Both the position numbers and the translations under genes were made by a program. The notes under the pieces are model-generated. The model was not told the origin of the DNA, did not search any database, and was given only the letters and a program-made list of their open reading frames with translations. This document shows positions 8,181 to 16,882 of a stretch of DNA of 22,162 bases, piece after piece (position 1 is the first letter of the stretch; each line of letters starts with the position of its first letter). Source of the stretch: an uncultured Oscillospiraceae bacterium (GTDB taxonomy: Bacteria > Bacillota > Clostridia > Oscillospirales > Ruminococcaceae); contig CAJUSD010000043.1 of the NCBI GenBank assembly GCA_910589145.1, positions 1-22,162 of the forward strand, read 5' to 3'.

Positions 8181-9122
8181 ATGAATCAGTTTAACAACCT
8201 TTCCGACAGTTTCACTTTATCTAACGGGGTAAAAATCCCTTGTATCGGGTTTGGGACTTTTAAAACACCGAATGGAGATATCTGTATCCAGTCGGTTAAG
8301 GATGCAATTCGGTGCGGCTACCGTCATATTGATACCGCGTCAGCCTATGGGAATGAGGCCAGCGTTGGGCAGGCTATCCGGGAGAGCGGCGTTCCAAGAG
8401 AGGAACTTTTTATTACCAGTAAACTTTTTAATCCCGATCAGGGGTATGAATCTACCCTGGAGGCATTTGATATTTCCATGAAGCTTCTGGGATTGGATTA
8501 TCTTGATCTCTACTTAATTCATTGGCCCATTTCACAGCCCTGCCATGCAGAAGATTGGAAAGAACAAAATATTGCAACCTGGAAAGCTTTTGAAAAACTT
8601 TATAAAGAAGGCCGCATACGTGCCATTGGGTTAAGCAACTTTATTGAGCACCATATCCAAAACCTTTTGGATCACTGTGAAGTTGCTCCTATGGTAGACC
8701 AGTTGGAAATCCATCCAGGTTATGACCAGGCAGATACTGCTGCATTTTGTAAAGAACATGATATATTGCCGGAATCCTGGGGGCCTCTCTGCCAAGGGAA
8801 AGCTTTTGGGCATCCAGTTTTGGAAAAGATGGCTGAAAAATATCAACATTCTGTTTCTCAGATATGTGTCAGGTGGTGTTTGCAGCAGGGAGTTCTTCCT
8901 CTGCCTAAATCTGTCCATGCGGACAGAATTGCCCAAAATGCACAGGCATTTGATTTTTCTATTAGTGCAGAGGATATGAAGGCAATTGCAGAGATTCAGG
9001 GTATTGGACGCTGCGGGCGGCACCCTGACAGTATTGACGACATGCTGAAATTGTTTGGGCCGACCCCATGGCAAACCTGGAAACAGGATCGACAGAATTT
9101 ATTGAAATCAGTGGGTAAATAG
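8181..9122 (+). CDS. Aldo/keto reductase
   Basis: This is a 313-residue NADPH-dependent oxidoreductase of the AKR TIM-barrel family, acting on small aldehydes or ketones such as 2,5-diketogluconate or methylglyoxal. The family tetrad is complete: Asp51 (YRHIDTA), Tyr56 (SAYGNE), Lys81 (FITSKLF) and His114 (YLIHWP). GLSNF, the QLEIHP motif and the LPLPKS cofactor loop also fit. AAAAAAGGAGCGGG before ATG is a good ribosome binding site. The substrate cannot be read from the sequence. The 135 bases before it hold no obvious terminator, so it may share a transcript with the alarmone synthetase. Confidence 0.95.
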   Translation: MNQFNNLSDSFTLSNGVKIPCIGFGTFKTPNGDICIQSVKDAIRCGYRHIDTASAYGNEASVGQAIRESGVPREELFITSKLFNPDQGYESTLEAFDISMKLLGLDYLDLYLIHWPISQPCHAEDWKEQNIATWKAFEKLYKEGRIRAIGLSNFIEHHIQNLLDHCEVAPMVDQLEIHPGYDQADTAAFCKEHDILPESWGPLCQGKAFGHPVLEKMAEKYQHSVSQICVRWCLQQGVLPLPKSVHADRIAQNAQAFDFSISAEDMKAIAEIQGIGRCGRHPDSIDDMLKLFGPTPWQTWKQDRQNLLKSVGK

Positions 9123-9177
9123 TTTTTCCTGCCTATAAGACAGATAAAAATGGTGAAGGAATAGAACTGAATATTAA

Positions 9178-9261
9178 GAACCTGTATTCACAACCGCTGC
9201 ACGCAGTATGGCGGGAAAAATCCTCGTTCATCCGGCATCCCTCGGTTATAAATACAGGTTC
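9178..9261. mobile_element. MITE-like element, short copy (84 bp)
   Basis: The ends are inverted repeats: GAACCTGTATTCACAACCG on the left and its near complement (CGGTTATAAATACAGGTTC) on the right. A direct repeat TAA flanks both sides (9175-9177 and 9262-9264), as expected for a 3-bp target duplication. The right 40 bases match the longer copy at 12439-12599, but the middle is about 77 bases shorter. It encodes no transposase and would need one in trans. Confidence 0.75.
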
Positions 9262-9430
9262 TAAGTCTTCTGTTTGTAGGGTTAGAGAGTTCATGCTTAT
9301 AGATGCGGCCAGGGGGTGGTGCTTTGTACAACGCCATTCCCTGGCCCAAAATCTTTTTAATAAGCCTTTCGTAAAACCCTTGCCTTTGTTTATGCACACA
9401 TTAACTTTACTGACCGTAGGGGGCAATAGA

Positions 9431-10531
9431 ATGACCTTTAGCCGAAAGCTCAAAAGCCGCCTTCCCATTAGGCTGCAAAAATTTTTGTCAGACACTGTCC
9501 GCTTTTTCCGGGAACTTCCCTTTTTGGCGGAAGACCTGGAGAAATCCCGAAATCTTAAAAATGAAATCACGCTTTCCCGCAGTGCGGCCCAAAGAATCTG
9601 GTATTTTGCCGTTCCGCTCCATTCCAATTTAGGCGATCAAGCACAGAGTATCTGCATTCAGGAATGGCTGACAAATTATTTTCCAAACGCAGCCGTTCTT
9701 GAAATTCCAACGCGAACGTTTCTGCGGGCACCGTTCCTGTTTTTCCGATGGATAGGGAAAGCAATTCATCCAAACGACTACATTGTATTCCAAAGCGGGT
9801 ATACAATGACAGACTTCCACCCTGACGAAAAACTCCGCCGTCTGATCTTAACAAAGTACCGGGAAAATCCCACGCTGATTTTCCCACAGACAATTCTTTA
9901 CCAGTCGGAAAAATCCAAAAACCAATCTGCAAAACTTTTTCATCAATGTCCCCGGCTTCTCCTTTTGGCAAGAGATAAAGTTTCCTTAAAAGAGGCTGAA
10001 TTTCTTTGTCCTGATCATGCGGCCTATTGGCCTGATATGGTATCTGGATGGATAGGGCGGTATTCTTTCAGAGGGGAACGTAAGGGAATTTTATTTTGTG
10101 TTCGACAGGATGGAGAAAGTTTGCTATCTCCTAATGACCGCAAAGATATACTTCAGCTTTTAGAAATCTTTGCCCCTGTGGAGATATGTGGGACGGAAGC
10201 AAGTTTCCAATTGAAAAATCCAAAGTCGGAAATTGAAAGCCTTATCTATCGTTTTTCCCACGCCAAATTGATTGTAACGGATCGATATCATGGAATGCTA
10301 TTTGCACTGGCGGCAGGCGTTCCTGTGATCGCCCTGCCTGTCAATGGTCATAAAGTCTTTAGCGGTGCCCAGGAACTTGCAGCCCTCTATGCTGGATATG
10401 TCCAAACCGCTGTAAATAAAAAGCAGCTTGAAGAGCAGACACAGAAATTGTTAAATTCACAGCTTCCTCTCCTACAGAAACGAGAAACCTTTTTTCAGGA
10501 TTTGGACCAATTGGTAAAGACCTTCTTGTAA
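9431..10531 (+). CDS. Polysaccharide pyruvyl transferase family protein
   Basis: A 366-residue protein of the pyruvyl transferase/CsaB-like family (PF04230), which adds pyruvate ketals to sugars of surface polysaccharides. Two family regions are visible: the N-terminal nucleotide-like motif VPLHSNLGDQAQS, and the C-terminal RYHGMLFALAAGVPVIALPV, which corresponds to the conserved glycosyltransferase-like donor-binding segment. I chose ATG 9431, preceded by GTAGGGGG at proper spacing. The open frame reaches back to 9293, but that part starts just after a mobile-like repeat and has no good ribosome binding site. No other capsule or exopolysaccharide genes are nearby, so its substrate is unknown. 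Family assignment is good; activity on pyruvate is inferred from the family. Confidence 0.82.
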   Translation: MTFSRKLKSRLPIRLQKFLSDTVRFFRELPFLAEDLEKSRNLKNEITLSRSAAQRIWYFAVPLHSNLGDQAQSICIQEWLTNYFPNAAVLEIPTRTFLRAPFLFFRWIGKAIHPNDYIVFQSGYTMTDFHPDEKLRRLILTKYRENPTLIFPQTILYQSEKSKNQSAKLFHQCPRLLLLARDKVSLKEAEFLCPDHAAYWPDMVSGWIGRYSFRGERKGILFCVRQDGESLLSPNDRKDILQLLEIFAPVEICGTEASFQLKNPKSEIESLIYRFSHAKLIVTDRYHGMLFALAAGVPVIALPVNGHKVFSGAQELAALYAGYVQTAVNKKQLEEQTQKLLNSQLPLLQKRETFFQDLDQLVKTFL

Positions 10532-10641
10532 ATTTTAACAGTGACATTTTCGGTTCGCAATAATTTTGTCATATTCCTCCACTATATAAAAAAAGAGAGC
10601 AAAATTCTAAAAAATTCCGCTGATTTTTTCCTGAAAGTATA

Positions 10642-10670
10642 TTGACCGGTTTTCCATGGGCGTGTAGAAT
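10642..10670 (+). promoter_or_regulatory. Promoter of the GHL10 lipoprotein gene
   Basis: TTGACC (10642-10647) and TAGAAT (10665-10670) are exactly 17 bases apart. The predicted leader is about 120 bases long and I see no clear structure in it. Confidence 0.65.
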
Positions 10671-10798
10671 AAAACAGTACCGTTTTTATAACATAGACTG
10701 CAAGGCAGGTTCATATGGTTTAATAAAGCGGATAGAATTTCGTTCTTTGAATCCGGCGGCCTAGTCCGTTGGGAAAGAAGCTTTATGGAGGAGAGGAC

Positions 10799-12292
10799 AT
10801 GATTAAAAATAGATTTTATGATAGGACATTTAGAGGACGGCTTAAAAGAGGAACAGCTTTATGTTTGGCAGCATTCATTATGCTGGCTGCCGGGTGTTCT
10901 TCAAAGCAGGAAGTAATTCCAGCTAATCTTAATGCTGCTTCCGATGTACATACTTCTTTGGGACAAAGCGAACTTCAGCTTTCCACGTCAGACACTAAAA
11001 CAGAAGATAGTATTTCAGATACTTTAGTGATTACAACCTCTACCAATCAATTCGCCTCTGGAAAAAAAATCATTGTGAAACCAGTACCCAGTTCAAGCAG
11101 CGCCCCTTCCAGCAAGCCTGCAACAATTAAAGTCCTTCCGGCCTCTGGAACGCCGACAGACAGTGGCAAGCCTTCGTCTTCCTCTCGGATTGCTGTTCCT
11201 AATGAGCTTAGGGGAATTTGGATTTCCTATCTGGATTTTAACACCCTTTTAAAAAACAAGAGTGCCGGCGCCTTCCAAGCCAATATTTCCAGTGCGTTTG
11301 ATAAAATTTCCGCCTTGGGGCTGAATACCGTTTTTTTACAGGTACGCCCTTACGGGGACGCTCTTTATAAATCCAAATATTTTCCCTGGTCTCATACCAT
11401 TACCGGAACCGAGGGAAATGATCCTGGCTTTGATCCTTTATCTGTTATGATAAAAGAAGCTCATCAGAGAGGGCTCAGAGTGGAAGCCTGGATTAATCCG
11501 TACCGTATCCGCAGCGGCAATTCCTCCGTTTCCCTGTGTGCGTCTAACCCCGCCTATAAATGGATTCAGCAGGGGGACAGCGCAGTTATTAAATACAATG
11601 GCGTTATCTCTTACAATCCTGCCAGTGAAAAGGCGCAGCAGTTGATTGTTGATGGTGTGGCGGAAATTGTAGAAGGTTATGATGTGGATGGAATCCATTT
11701 TGATGATTACTTTTATCCCACTACTGACGCTGCCTTTGACCAATCCAGCTACAACGCTTATAAAAAGTCAGGAGGAACCCTTGGTCTTGCCCAATGGCGG
11801 CGGCAAAATGTGGATTCTTTGATAAAGAAAGTTTATAAAAAAATTAAAGAGATTGATTCAACGGTTCAGTTTGGCGTCAGTCCCCAAGGGAACAATGACA
11901 ACAACTTGAACGGTCAATATGTGGATGTATCTAAATGGCTTACAGGTACTGGATATGTAGACTACATCTGTCCTCAGATATATTTTGGCTATGAGAACGG
12001 GACGCTGCCTTACGCACAGACTGCCATCCAATGGAACAATATGATCTCATCCTCTGGCGTGAAACTTTATATTGGGCTTGCCGCTTATAAGCTGGGAGCA
12101 GTAGACAACTGGGCGGGCAATGGAAAGAACGAATGGATTTCTACCAGCAATCTGCTTTCCCGTATGGTGCAGACAGGCCGGCAGCAAAGCCATTATGGAG
12201 GATTTATTCTGTTCCGCTATGACTCCCTCTTTTCCCTTGACAATTCACAGGTTCAAAAGGAAAAACAGAACCTTACCGCGATTCTGAAATAA
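10799..12292 (+). CDS. GHL10-family glycoside hydrolase-like lipoprotein
   Basis: A 497-residue exported protein. Start ATG 10799 has GGAGGAGAGG just before it, better than the in-frame ATG at 10769. A basic N-terminus, a hydrophobic stretch and the lipobox LAAGC give lipidation at Cys33, so it should sit on the outer face of the membrane. After a Ser/Pro/Thr-rich linker (about 34-135) comes a GHL10 domain (DUF187, PF02638): ELRGIWISYLDFNTLL, GLNTVFLQVRPYGDALY, FDPLSVMIKEAHQRGLRVEAWINPYR, YDVDGIHFDDYFYP with the conserved acidic pair, FGVSPQGN, and VDYICPQIYFGY. Related proteins are thought to act on cell wall or surface glycans, but the substrate is not established. A large protein with a second, degenerate GHL10-like domain follows. 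Confidence 0.93.
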   Translation: MIKNRFYDRTFRGRLKRGTALCLAAFIMLAAGCSSKQEVIPANLNAASDVHTSLGQSELQLSTSDTKTEDSISDTLVITTSTNQFASGKKIIVKPVPSSSSAPSSKPATIKVLPASGTPTDSGKPSSSSRIAVPNELRGIWISYLDFNTLLKNKSAGAFQANISSAFDKISALGLNTVFLQVRPYGDALYKSKYFPWSHTITGTEGNDPGFDPLSVMIKEAHQRGLRVEAWINPYRIRSGNSSVSLCASNPAYKWIQQGDSAVIKYNGVISYNPASEKAQQLIVDGVAEIVEGYDVDGIHFDDYFYPTTDAAFDQSSYNAYKKSGGTLGLAQWRRQNVDSLIKKVYKKIKEIDSTVQFGVSPQGNNDNNLNGQYVDVSKWLTGTGYVDYICPQIYFGYENGTLPYAQTAIQWNNMISSSGVKLYIGLAAYKLGAVDNWAGNGKNEWISTSNLLSRMVQTGRQQSHYGGFILFRYDSLFSLDNSQVQKEKQNLTAILK

Positions 12293-12438
12293 TTATTTAG
12301 AGATTATCCGTAAATTAGGCGTGCGCAGATTGCGCCGTCAGATTTTTTGCAGGCGTGCTGACGCCCGGCAAGAAAAAGCAACGAAGTATGACGCAAAATA
12401 TGAAAGCTGTACGCGCATATTTTATGGCTAAGCTCTTA
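12293..12438. other. Non-coding stretch, possible repeat tail
   Basis: Between the GHL10 stop codon and the MITE-like element I see no gene. It holds small GC-rich inverted pairs, such as GGCGT/ACGCC at 12352-12365. A minus-strand open frame runs through this stretch into the mobile-like repeat, but it has no ribosome binding site and low-complexity content, so I treat it as non-coding. Confidence 0.4.
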
Positions 12439-12599
12439 GAACCTGTATTCACAACCGCTGCACACCGTCTGGCTGGTCTTTTTCCCGCCATACTGCGTCG
12501 GTTTCCCTTGCCATACGTCAGTATGGCTGCGGAAAATCTCCTTGTCTGACGGGAAAAATCCTCGTCCATCCGGCATCCCTCGGTTATGAATACAGGTTC
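12439..12599. mobile_element. MITE-like element, long copy (161 bp)
   Basis: Same ends as the 84-bp copy near 9178: GAACCTGTATTCACAACCG on the left and CGGTTATGAATACAGGTTC on the right. The flanking direct repeat is TTA (12436-12438 and 12600-12602), again 3 bp. The interior contains CCATACTG and CAGTATGG as an inverted pair. The short copy carries GCAGTATGGCGGGAAAAA, the reverse complement of a stretch near the left side of this copy, so the two may differ by a deletion or rearrangement between internal inverted repeats. Confidence 0.78.
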
Positions 12600-12613
12600 T
12601 TAATGTGTGTTCG

Positions 12614-12787
12614 ACGGAAAAGTCTGGGATGCTTGGCTTTTCCGTTGGTCTTAGGTGGACGGCAACAGTTCGCGAATTAGAATTCGCTAGGTGAGAAAAA
12701 GCCTTTTTGTTTCCCGCTGCAATGTTTTGCGAGGTTTGAACCTGTTGTTCCACAAAGGTATTTTGCTTTCGAAAACAGGCTTTTTTA
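12614..12787 (+). ncRNA. Structured non-coding region ending in a T-run, possible small RNA or terminator
   Basis: Three nested or consecutive helices are visible: ACGGAAAAG with CTTTTCCGT (12614-12645); GCGAATT with AATTCGC (12672-12687); and AAAAAGCCT near 12696 with AGGCTTTTTT at 12777-12786, the last running into six T residues. A self-complementary AGGTTTGAACCT lies inside. I recognise no known RNA family and no strong promoter. It could simply be the distant terminator of the GHL10 gene. Confidence 0.3.
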
Positions 12788-12830
12788 TGATAATTTTACT
12801 CTCTTTTTAATATATGCAGGGATATTTTGC

Positions 12831-12940
12831 GTCCTGCAGGTCCAGTTCAGCAAAGCTGAACTGGCGGCCAGGGAGCTTTTTAGGAGTGCAGCTCTGCTGT
12901 ACAACCCTGGGACCTTCAAACCTTTTTATCCGCTTTTGGT
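12831..12940. repeat. Dispersed palindromic intergenic repeat, copy 2
   Basis: Over about 105 bases it differs from copy 3 (17174-17290) at only about eight positions. Hairpin 1 at 12843-12863 has 9-bp arms with loop AAA. Hairpin 2 at 12886-12902 is GTGCAGC with GCTGTAC (one G-U pair), and CCAGGG/CCCTGG closes it from outside. It lies just before the start of the amidase gene, so it could be in that gene's leader. Confidence 0.8.
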
Positions 12941-13003
12941 AGTGCCCGAATTTGGTTGTGCCTCCAGATTTGCTCTGAATTCTGACAGATGGAGATTTCC
13001 AAC

Positions 13004-16000
13004 GTGAATCATTCAAAACGACAAAACAGAAAATCCGGCAATTCCTCGAAACATTCTTCCCCTGCGGTTTGGATATGGTCTGTTTTAGGGGCCATGTTTT
13101 TGATTGTTACAATAGGGGCGGGGATTCTTGCGGCAACTGGGCTTTTCGATGAACTGCTCCCTTCGTCATCCGGCTCTGCGGTTCCTTCCCGTTCAACAGG
13201 GACATCCATGGCTTCCCAATTCTCAGATCCTTCAAGTTCATCGGAGGCTTCTTCTCTTCCTAATTTGCCTGTCCCCTCTGAGGGAAACGAACAGGAACCG
13301 TCTCATTTGCCTGTTATTTCCCTGTCCACTCAAAACAGGTTTTCCAAACCGGATATTATGCAGGGGGCAATCGTCACAGCGGGAAAAGATTTTTTAACAG
13401 ACCCATCTCTGTCTGAAGAGGAAATTCGTTCTCAAATATCTGCCATGGTGCAAACAGTGGCGGAATTAAATATGAATTCCATTATTATTGACCCGGTGGC
13501 TGACAAAGAAGAAGGTTTTATTTTTCCTCTGGGCCTGGAGGATGAAACCAGGGCTTTTGATCCCTTTTCCGTCTTGATATCTTCTGCCAGAGCTGCCGGA
13601 TTGTATGTTTATGGTATTTATGACCTTCAAATTGCTGCTGAACTTCCTCAGGACAGCAAACCTCAGGTTTTGGACAGCGGTACTGTTGGCAGGCTGTTCA
13701 ATTCTTTAACAGGGTTTGTTTCCCGATATGATTTGGATGGGGCTATTTTGCAGGGGTATACCACAGGAATTTCCCCGGATACTTATGAAGCGTATCTGAG
13801 GGAAGGGGGAGGTATGGGCTATGATCGTTATCTTTTTGAAAGCTCATCCCAATTTTTAACAGCGGCAGTTCGGGCGATCCGCCAGTCAGCGCCCCAAACC
13901 CAGGTAGGGATTTGGATTGAACCGTTTTCTCCATCTCAACAGCAGGAGGAACAGGACGACGGCCTTTGGCTGGTGGAAAGCGGATATGTAGATGTGAAAA
14001 CATTAATTGAACAAGAGCTGTTTCATTTTATTACTGTACAGGGATACCGCGCCAACGGTGAAGAAGTTCCCTTTTCCCCAGTCTCACAGTTTTGGTCGTC
14101 CCTGGCAGATGATATAGGGGTTCCCTACTATATTGTCCATGATAACGAAAGAAGCGATTCTCAAAAGCTTACGGAGGAAGCAATGGCAGCAAAGGAGTTC
14201 CCCGGTTACAGCGGGAGCATTTACAATTCTCTTTCTGCATTGTCTGATGAGGCCCAGGGAACATCTGCCCCATCCCAGCCGGATGTTCCGGGCAGCGATC
14301 CTGTTGTCACGCCTGATGTACCATCTTCAATTGTAGACTATATTAATGGCAGCAGCCAAAATGAACACATCTCTCAAAAGCTGGTAATGACAAAGCCCTC
14401 AGAAACAACCTTTTCCACTTATGAACCTTCTGTCGTGTTTGCTGGGGCTGCCTCCCCTTCAGAGGAAGTTCTTATAAATGAACGCTCCATTACAACAGAT
14501 CAGAATGGATATTTTTCGGTTGCCCTGGGATTGGATATTGGATTAAATACATTTGAAATTTCACAGGGGGATCAAAGCTTTACTTACAGTATCACCCGTC
14601 AAATCCGCATATTTGACGGGAATGTCTCCCCTTCTGGCTCCATTACTGTAGATGGAAATATGCAGGTGACAATTTCCGTCAATGCCTATGAGGAAGCTGA
14701 CCTCTATGCTGTTGTAGGCAGCCATACAATTCCAATGTCAATTCAACAGTCCGATGATGACGCAACCAACCGCGATTCCAGTTATGCAGTCTTTACCGGA
14801 ATCTTTAATGTTCCTGCTGCTGCATCATCCGCCCAAAGTTTGGGCGCTATTACGGTTTATGCGTCCTGGCAGGGGATGCAGGAAAGTTTAACCGGCGCTT
14901 CCATTACCGTCAACCGGAAACAGACCCTTCAATCCGGTGTTTTGGCGCAGGTTATTTCCTCCAATGCTGAAACCTATCCTGCATCTGTATTAAATATTCT
15001 ATCCCAGCCAGGGTATTATGAACTTCCAAAGGGAACTATGGATTATATAGTTGGTGACGAAGTAGTTTATAAAGTTGATGGTAAAACATACAGCTACTTT
15101 AATATGGCTTCGGGGCTTCGCATTGCCAAAGAGGATTTGGCTACTGTCAGTTCTATTGATTCTATTGAGGGGAATGTCATCAGCGGTATGACTGTTTCAG
15201 GAAGCGACCGTTATACAACTGTTAGGCTTGCCACCCAATATAAAGTTCCCTTCTCTGTGAAATACGATCAAAATTCTGTAAAATTTACATTCCATTACAC
15301 CGACTCAACCCCTGGAAATCTGGAACTGCCAGACAGCAGGCTATTTTCTGCTGCATCGTGGAGCGGGAATATTCTGACCCTTACTCTGAATACTGCTGGT
15401 GGATTTATGGGATTTACAAGCTGGTATGAAGGGGATGTGCTTACTCTGCGCTTTAATAATCCCGGTATGATGCAATCTTCTGGGACTCTGAGCGGGACCC
15501 GGATTGTAATTGATCCCGGTCATTCTATTACAGATCCAGGCGCTTCTGGATTTTTGGCCAAATACACAGAACAAGTTATCAATTATGGTGTTGCCCGACA
15601 GTTAAAGGCCATCCTTCAGGACTGGGGTGCTACTGTTTTAATGATTGATACGCAGTCCTCTGCAATTTCCCTGGAAAGCCGTGTGGCGCAATCTATTAGT
15701 TTTGAACCTCATCTATTTGTCAGCATCCACAACAATTCTTCCCCCAATCCTGCTGGTAAGGGGACAGAAGTTTACTATTTTAATGACTTTTCCAACCTTT
15801 TGGCCTCCAAAATTTCCGCCAATGCTGCCGCTTATTTAGATACTACCAACCGCGGAGGCAAATTTGGACGTTATTATGTAACCAGGGTGAACCAGTTCCC
15901 CGCTGTTTTAGTTGAATGCGGATTTGTAACCAACCAAGCAGAATATGAAAAACTAATCCAAAAAAGCGTTCAATACTCTGTTGCAATGGGGATTGCCATT

Positions 16001-16882
16001 GGTATCCAAAGTTATATGAAAACAACCGGAGCTTTAAACTGGGGCAATGACTTTACGCTGAGTGCTGGTTCAATTAGTTCTCCAAGTGGGGAAGGTTCAA
16101 CTCCTTCTCCGGCAGATCCCAATATTACTGTTGAGGATGTCAATTTGGAGGAGGATAAACTTACCCTAGAAGTCGGGGAAACAGAAAAACTTACACTTCT
16201 TGTCACCCCTGAAGAGGCAACCGGAAATGAAAAGGTGAATTGGGAAAGCTTTGATACCTCTGTTGCCACTGTCAGCCAGAGCGGGGTTGTTACTGCCGTT
16301 GCGCCGGGGACTGCCCGTGTTCGGGTAATTACTACAGATGGAAAATACGGTGATAACTGTATTGTTACTGTCGTGAAAGCCAGTAGCAAAGATATTGATG
16401 AAATTTCCCTTAACAAAGAGGATGTTACACTTGATATCGGGGAATTGCTGAATCTTACCGCAGAAACTTCACCAGAAGAAAATGCTTCTGTCCAGTGGGA
16501 AACCAGCGATCCCTCTGTAGCAGTGGTAAAGAATGGAAAGGTTACTGCTAAGGGTTCAGGCAAGGCAATTATTACTGCCTCGGTAAATGAGGGGGAGGTT
16601 TCTGCGGAATGTATTGTAAGGGTACGCTCCAATGAGGAGGAATTGCAGATTTCCCTGGATTCAGAATGGGTTCAGGTGGAAGCAGGAGATGAATTTGATT
16701 TGGAGGCCATTGTCACTCCCAACGGACATGATGCAGAATTGACCTGGACTTCCAGCAACCGCGCAGTTGCAACCGTGGAGGATGGGCATGTTGTAGCTAT
16801 AAAGGAAGGGGAAGCGACAATAACTGTTCGGATAAAGGGTTCCATGAAATTGGTTGCTTCGTGTGATGTATTAATTGAATGA
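13004..16882 (+). CDS. Membrane-anchored N-acetylmuramoyl-L-alanine amidase with degenerate GHL10 domain and three Big_2 repeats
   Basis: A 1,292-residue envelope protein. I prefer the GTG at 13004, which has GGAG nine bases before it; the in-frame ATG at 12989 has no ribosome binding site. Parts in order: basic N-terminus; TM anchor about 22-46; Ser/Pro-rich linker; a GHL10-like domain about 115-400; a long middle region with beta-rich segments; an Amidase_3 domain about 830-1010; three Ig-like Big_2 domains to the end. The amidase keeps the zinc set His840 (IDPGHS), Glu856 and His909 (SIHNNSS) and the catalytic Glu971 (VECGFVTN), so it should cut the bond between muramic acid and L-alanine in peptidoglycan. 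In the GHL10-like part, HFDDYFYP of the upstream paralogue is replaced by ILQGYTT, so it is probably not catalytic. The Big_2 repeats likely bind the cell surface. Confidence 0.9.
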   Translation: MNHSKRQNRKSGNSSKHSSPAVWIWSVLGAMFLIVTIGAGILAATGLFDELLPSSSGSAVPSRSTGTSMASQFSDPSSSSEASSLPNLPVPSEGNEQEPSHLPVISLSTQNRFSKPDIMQGAIVTAGKDFLTDPSLSEEEIRSQISAMVQTVAELNMNSIIIDPVADKEEGFIFPLGLEDETRAFDPFSVLISSARAAGLYVYGIYDLQIAAELPQDSKPQVLDSGTVGRLFNSLTGFVSRYDLDGAILQGYTTGISPDTYEAYLREGGGMGYDRYLFESSSQFLTAAVRAIRQSAPQTQVGIWIEPFSPSQQQEEQDDGLWLVESGYVDVKTLIEQELFHFITVQGYRANGEEVPFSPVSQFWSSLADDIGVPYYIVHDNERSDSQKLTEEAMAAKEFPGYSGSIYNSLSALSDEAQGTSAPSQPDVPGSDPVVTPDVPSSIVDYINGSSQNEHISQKLVMTKPSETTFSTYEPSVVFAGAASPSEEVLINERSITTDQNGYFSVALGLDIGLNTFEISQGDQSFTYSITRQIRIFDGNVSPSGSITVDGNMQVTISVNAYEEADLYAVVGSHTIPMSIQQSDDDATNRDSSYAVFTGIFNVPAAASSAQSLGAITVYASWQGMQESLTGASITVNRKQTLQSGVLAQVISSNAETYPASVLNILSQPGYYELPKGTMDYIVGDEVVYKVDGKTYSYFNMASGLRIAKEDLATVSSIDSIEGNVISGMTVSGSDRYTTVRLATQYKVPFSVKYDQNSVKFTFHYTDSTPGNLELPDSRLFSAASWSGNILTLTLNTAGGFMGFTSWYEGDVLTLRFNNPGMMQSSGTLSGTRIVIDPGHSITDPGASGFLAKYTEQVINYGVARQLKAILQDWGATVLMIDTQSSAISLESRVAQSISFEPHLFVSIHNNSSPNPAGKGTEVYYFNDFSNLLASKISANAAAYLDTTNRGGKFGRYYVTRVNQFPAVLVECGFVTNQAEYEKLIQKSVQYSVAMGIAIGIQSYMKTTGALNWGNDFTLSAGSISSPSGEGSTPSPADPNITVEDVNLEEDKLTLEVGETEKLTLLVTPEEATGNEKVNWESFDTSVATVSQSGVVTAVAPGTARVRVITTDGKYGDNCIVTVVKASSKDIDEISLNKEDVTLDIGELLNLTAETSPEENASVQWETSDPSVAVVKNGKVTAKGSGKAIITASVNEGEVSAECIVRVRSNEEELQISLDSEWVQVEAGDEFDLEAIVTPNGHDAELTWTSSNRAVATVEDGHVVAIKEGEATITVRIKGSMKLVASCDVLIE

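Noticed and set aside
9293..9430. 46-residue N-terminal extension of the pyruvyl transferase-like protein
   Set aside because: No ribosome binding site at 9293, it begins just after a mobile-like repeat, and a good site precedes ATG 9431.
9133..9971. Minus-strand open frames of 164 and 134 residues
   Set aside because: They are antisense to the pyruvyl transferase-like gene and the repeat before it, with no recognisable protein motif.
12315..12753. Minus-strand open frames of 84 and 105 residues
   Set aside because: They run through the MITE-like repeat and its flanks, have no ribosome binding site, and part of the same peptide appears in the shorter repeat copy near 9178.
16012..16632. 206-residue minus-strand open frame rich in Ser/Val/Thr
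   Set aside because: It is the antisense image of the Big_2 repeats of the amidase gene; the low-complexity content comes from the repeat codons.
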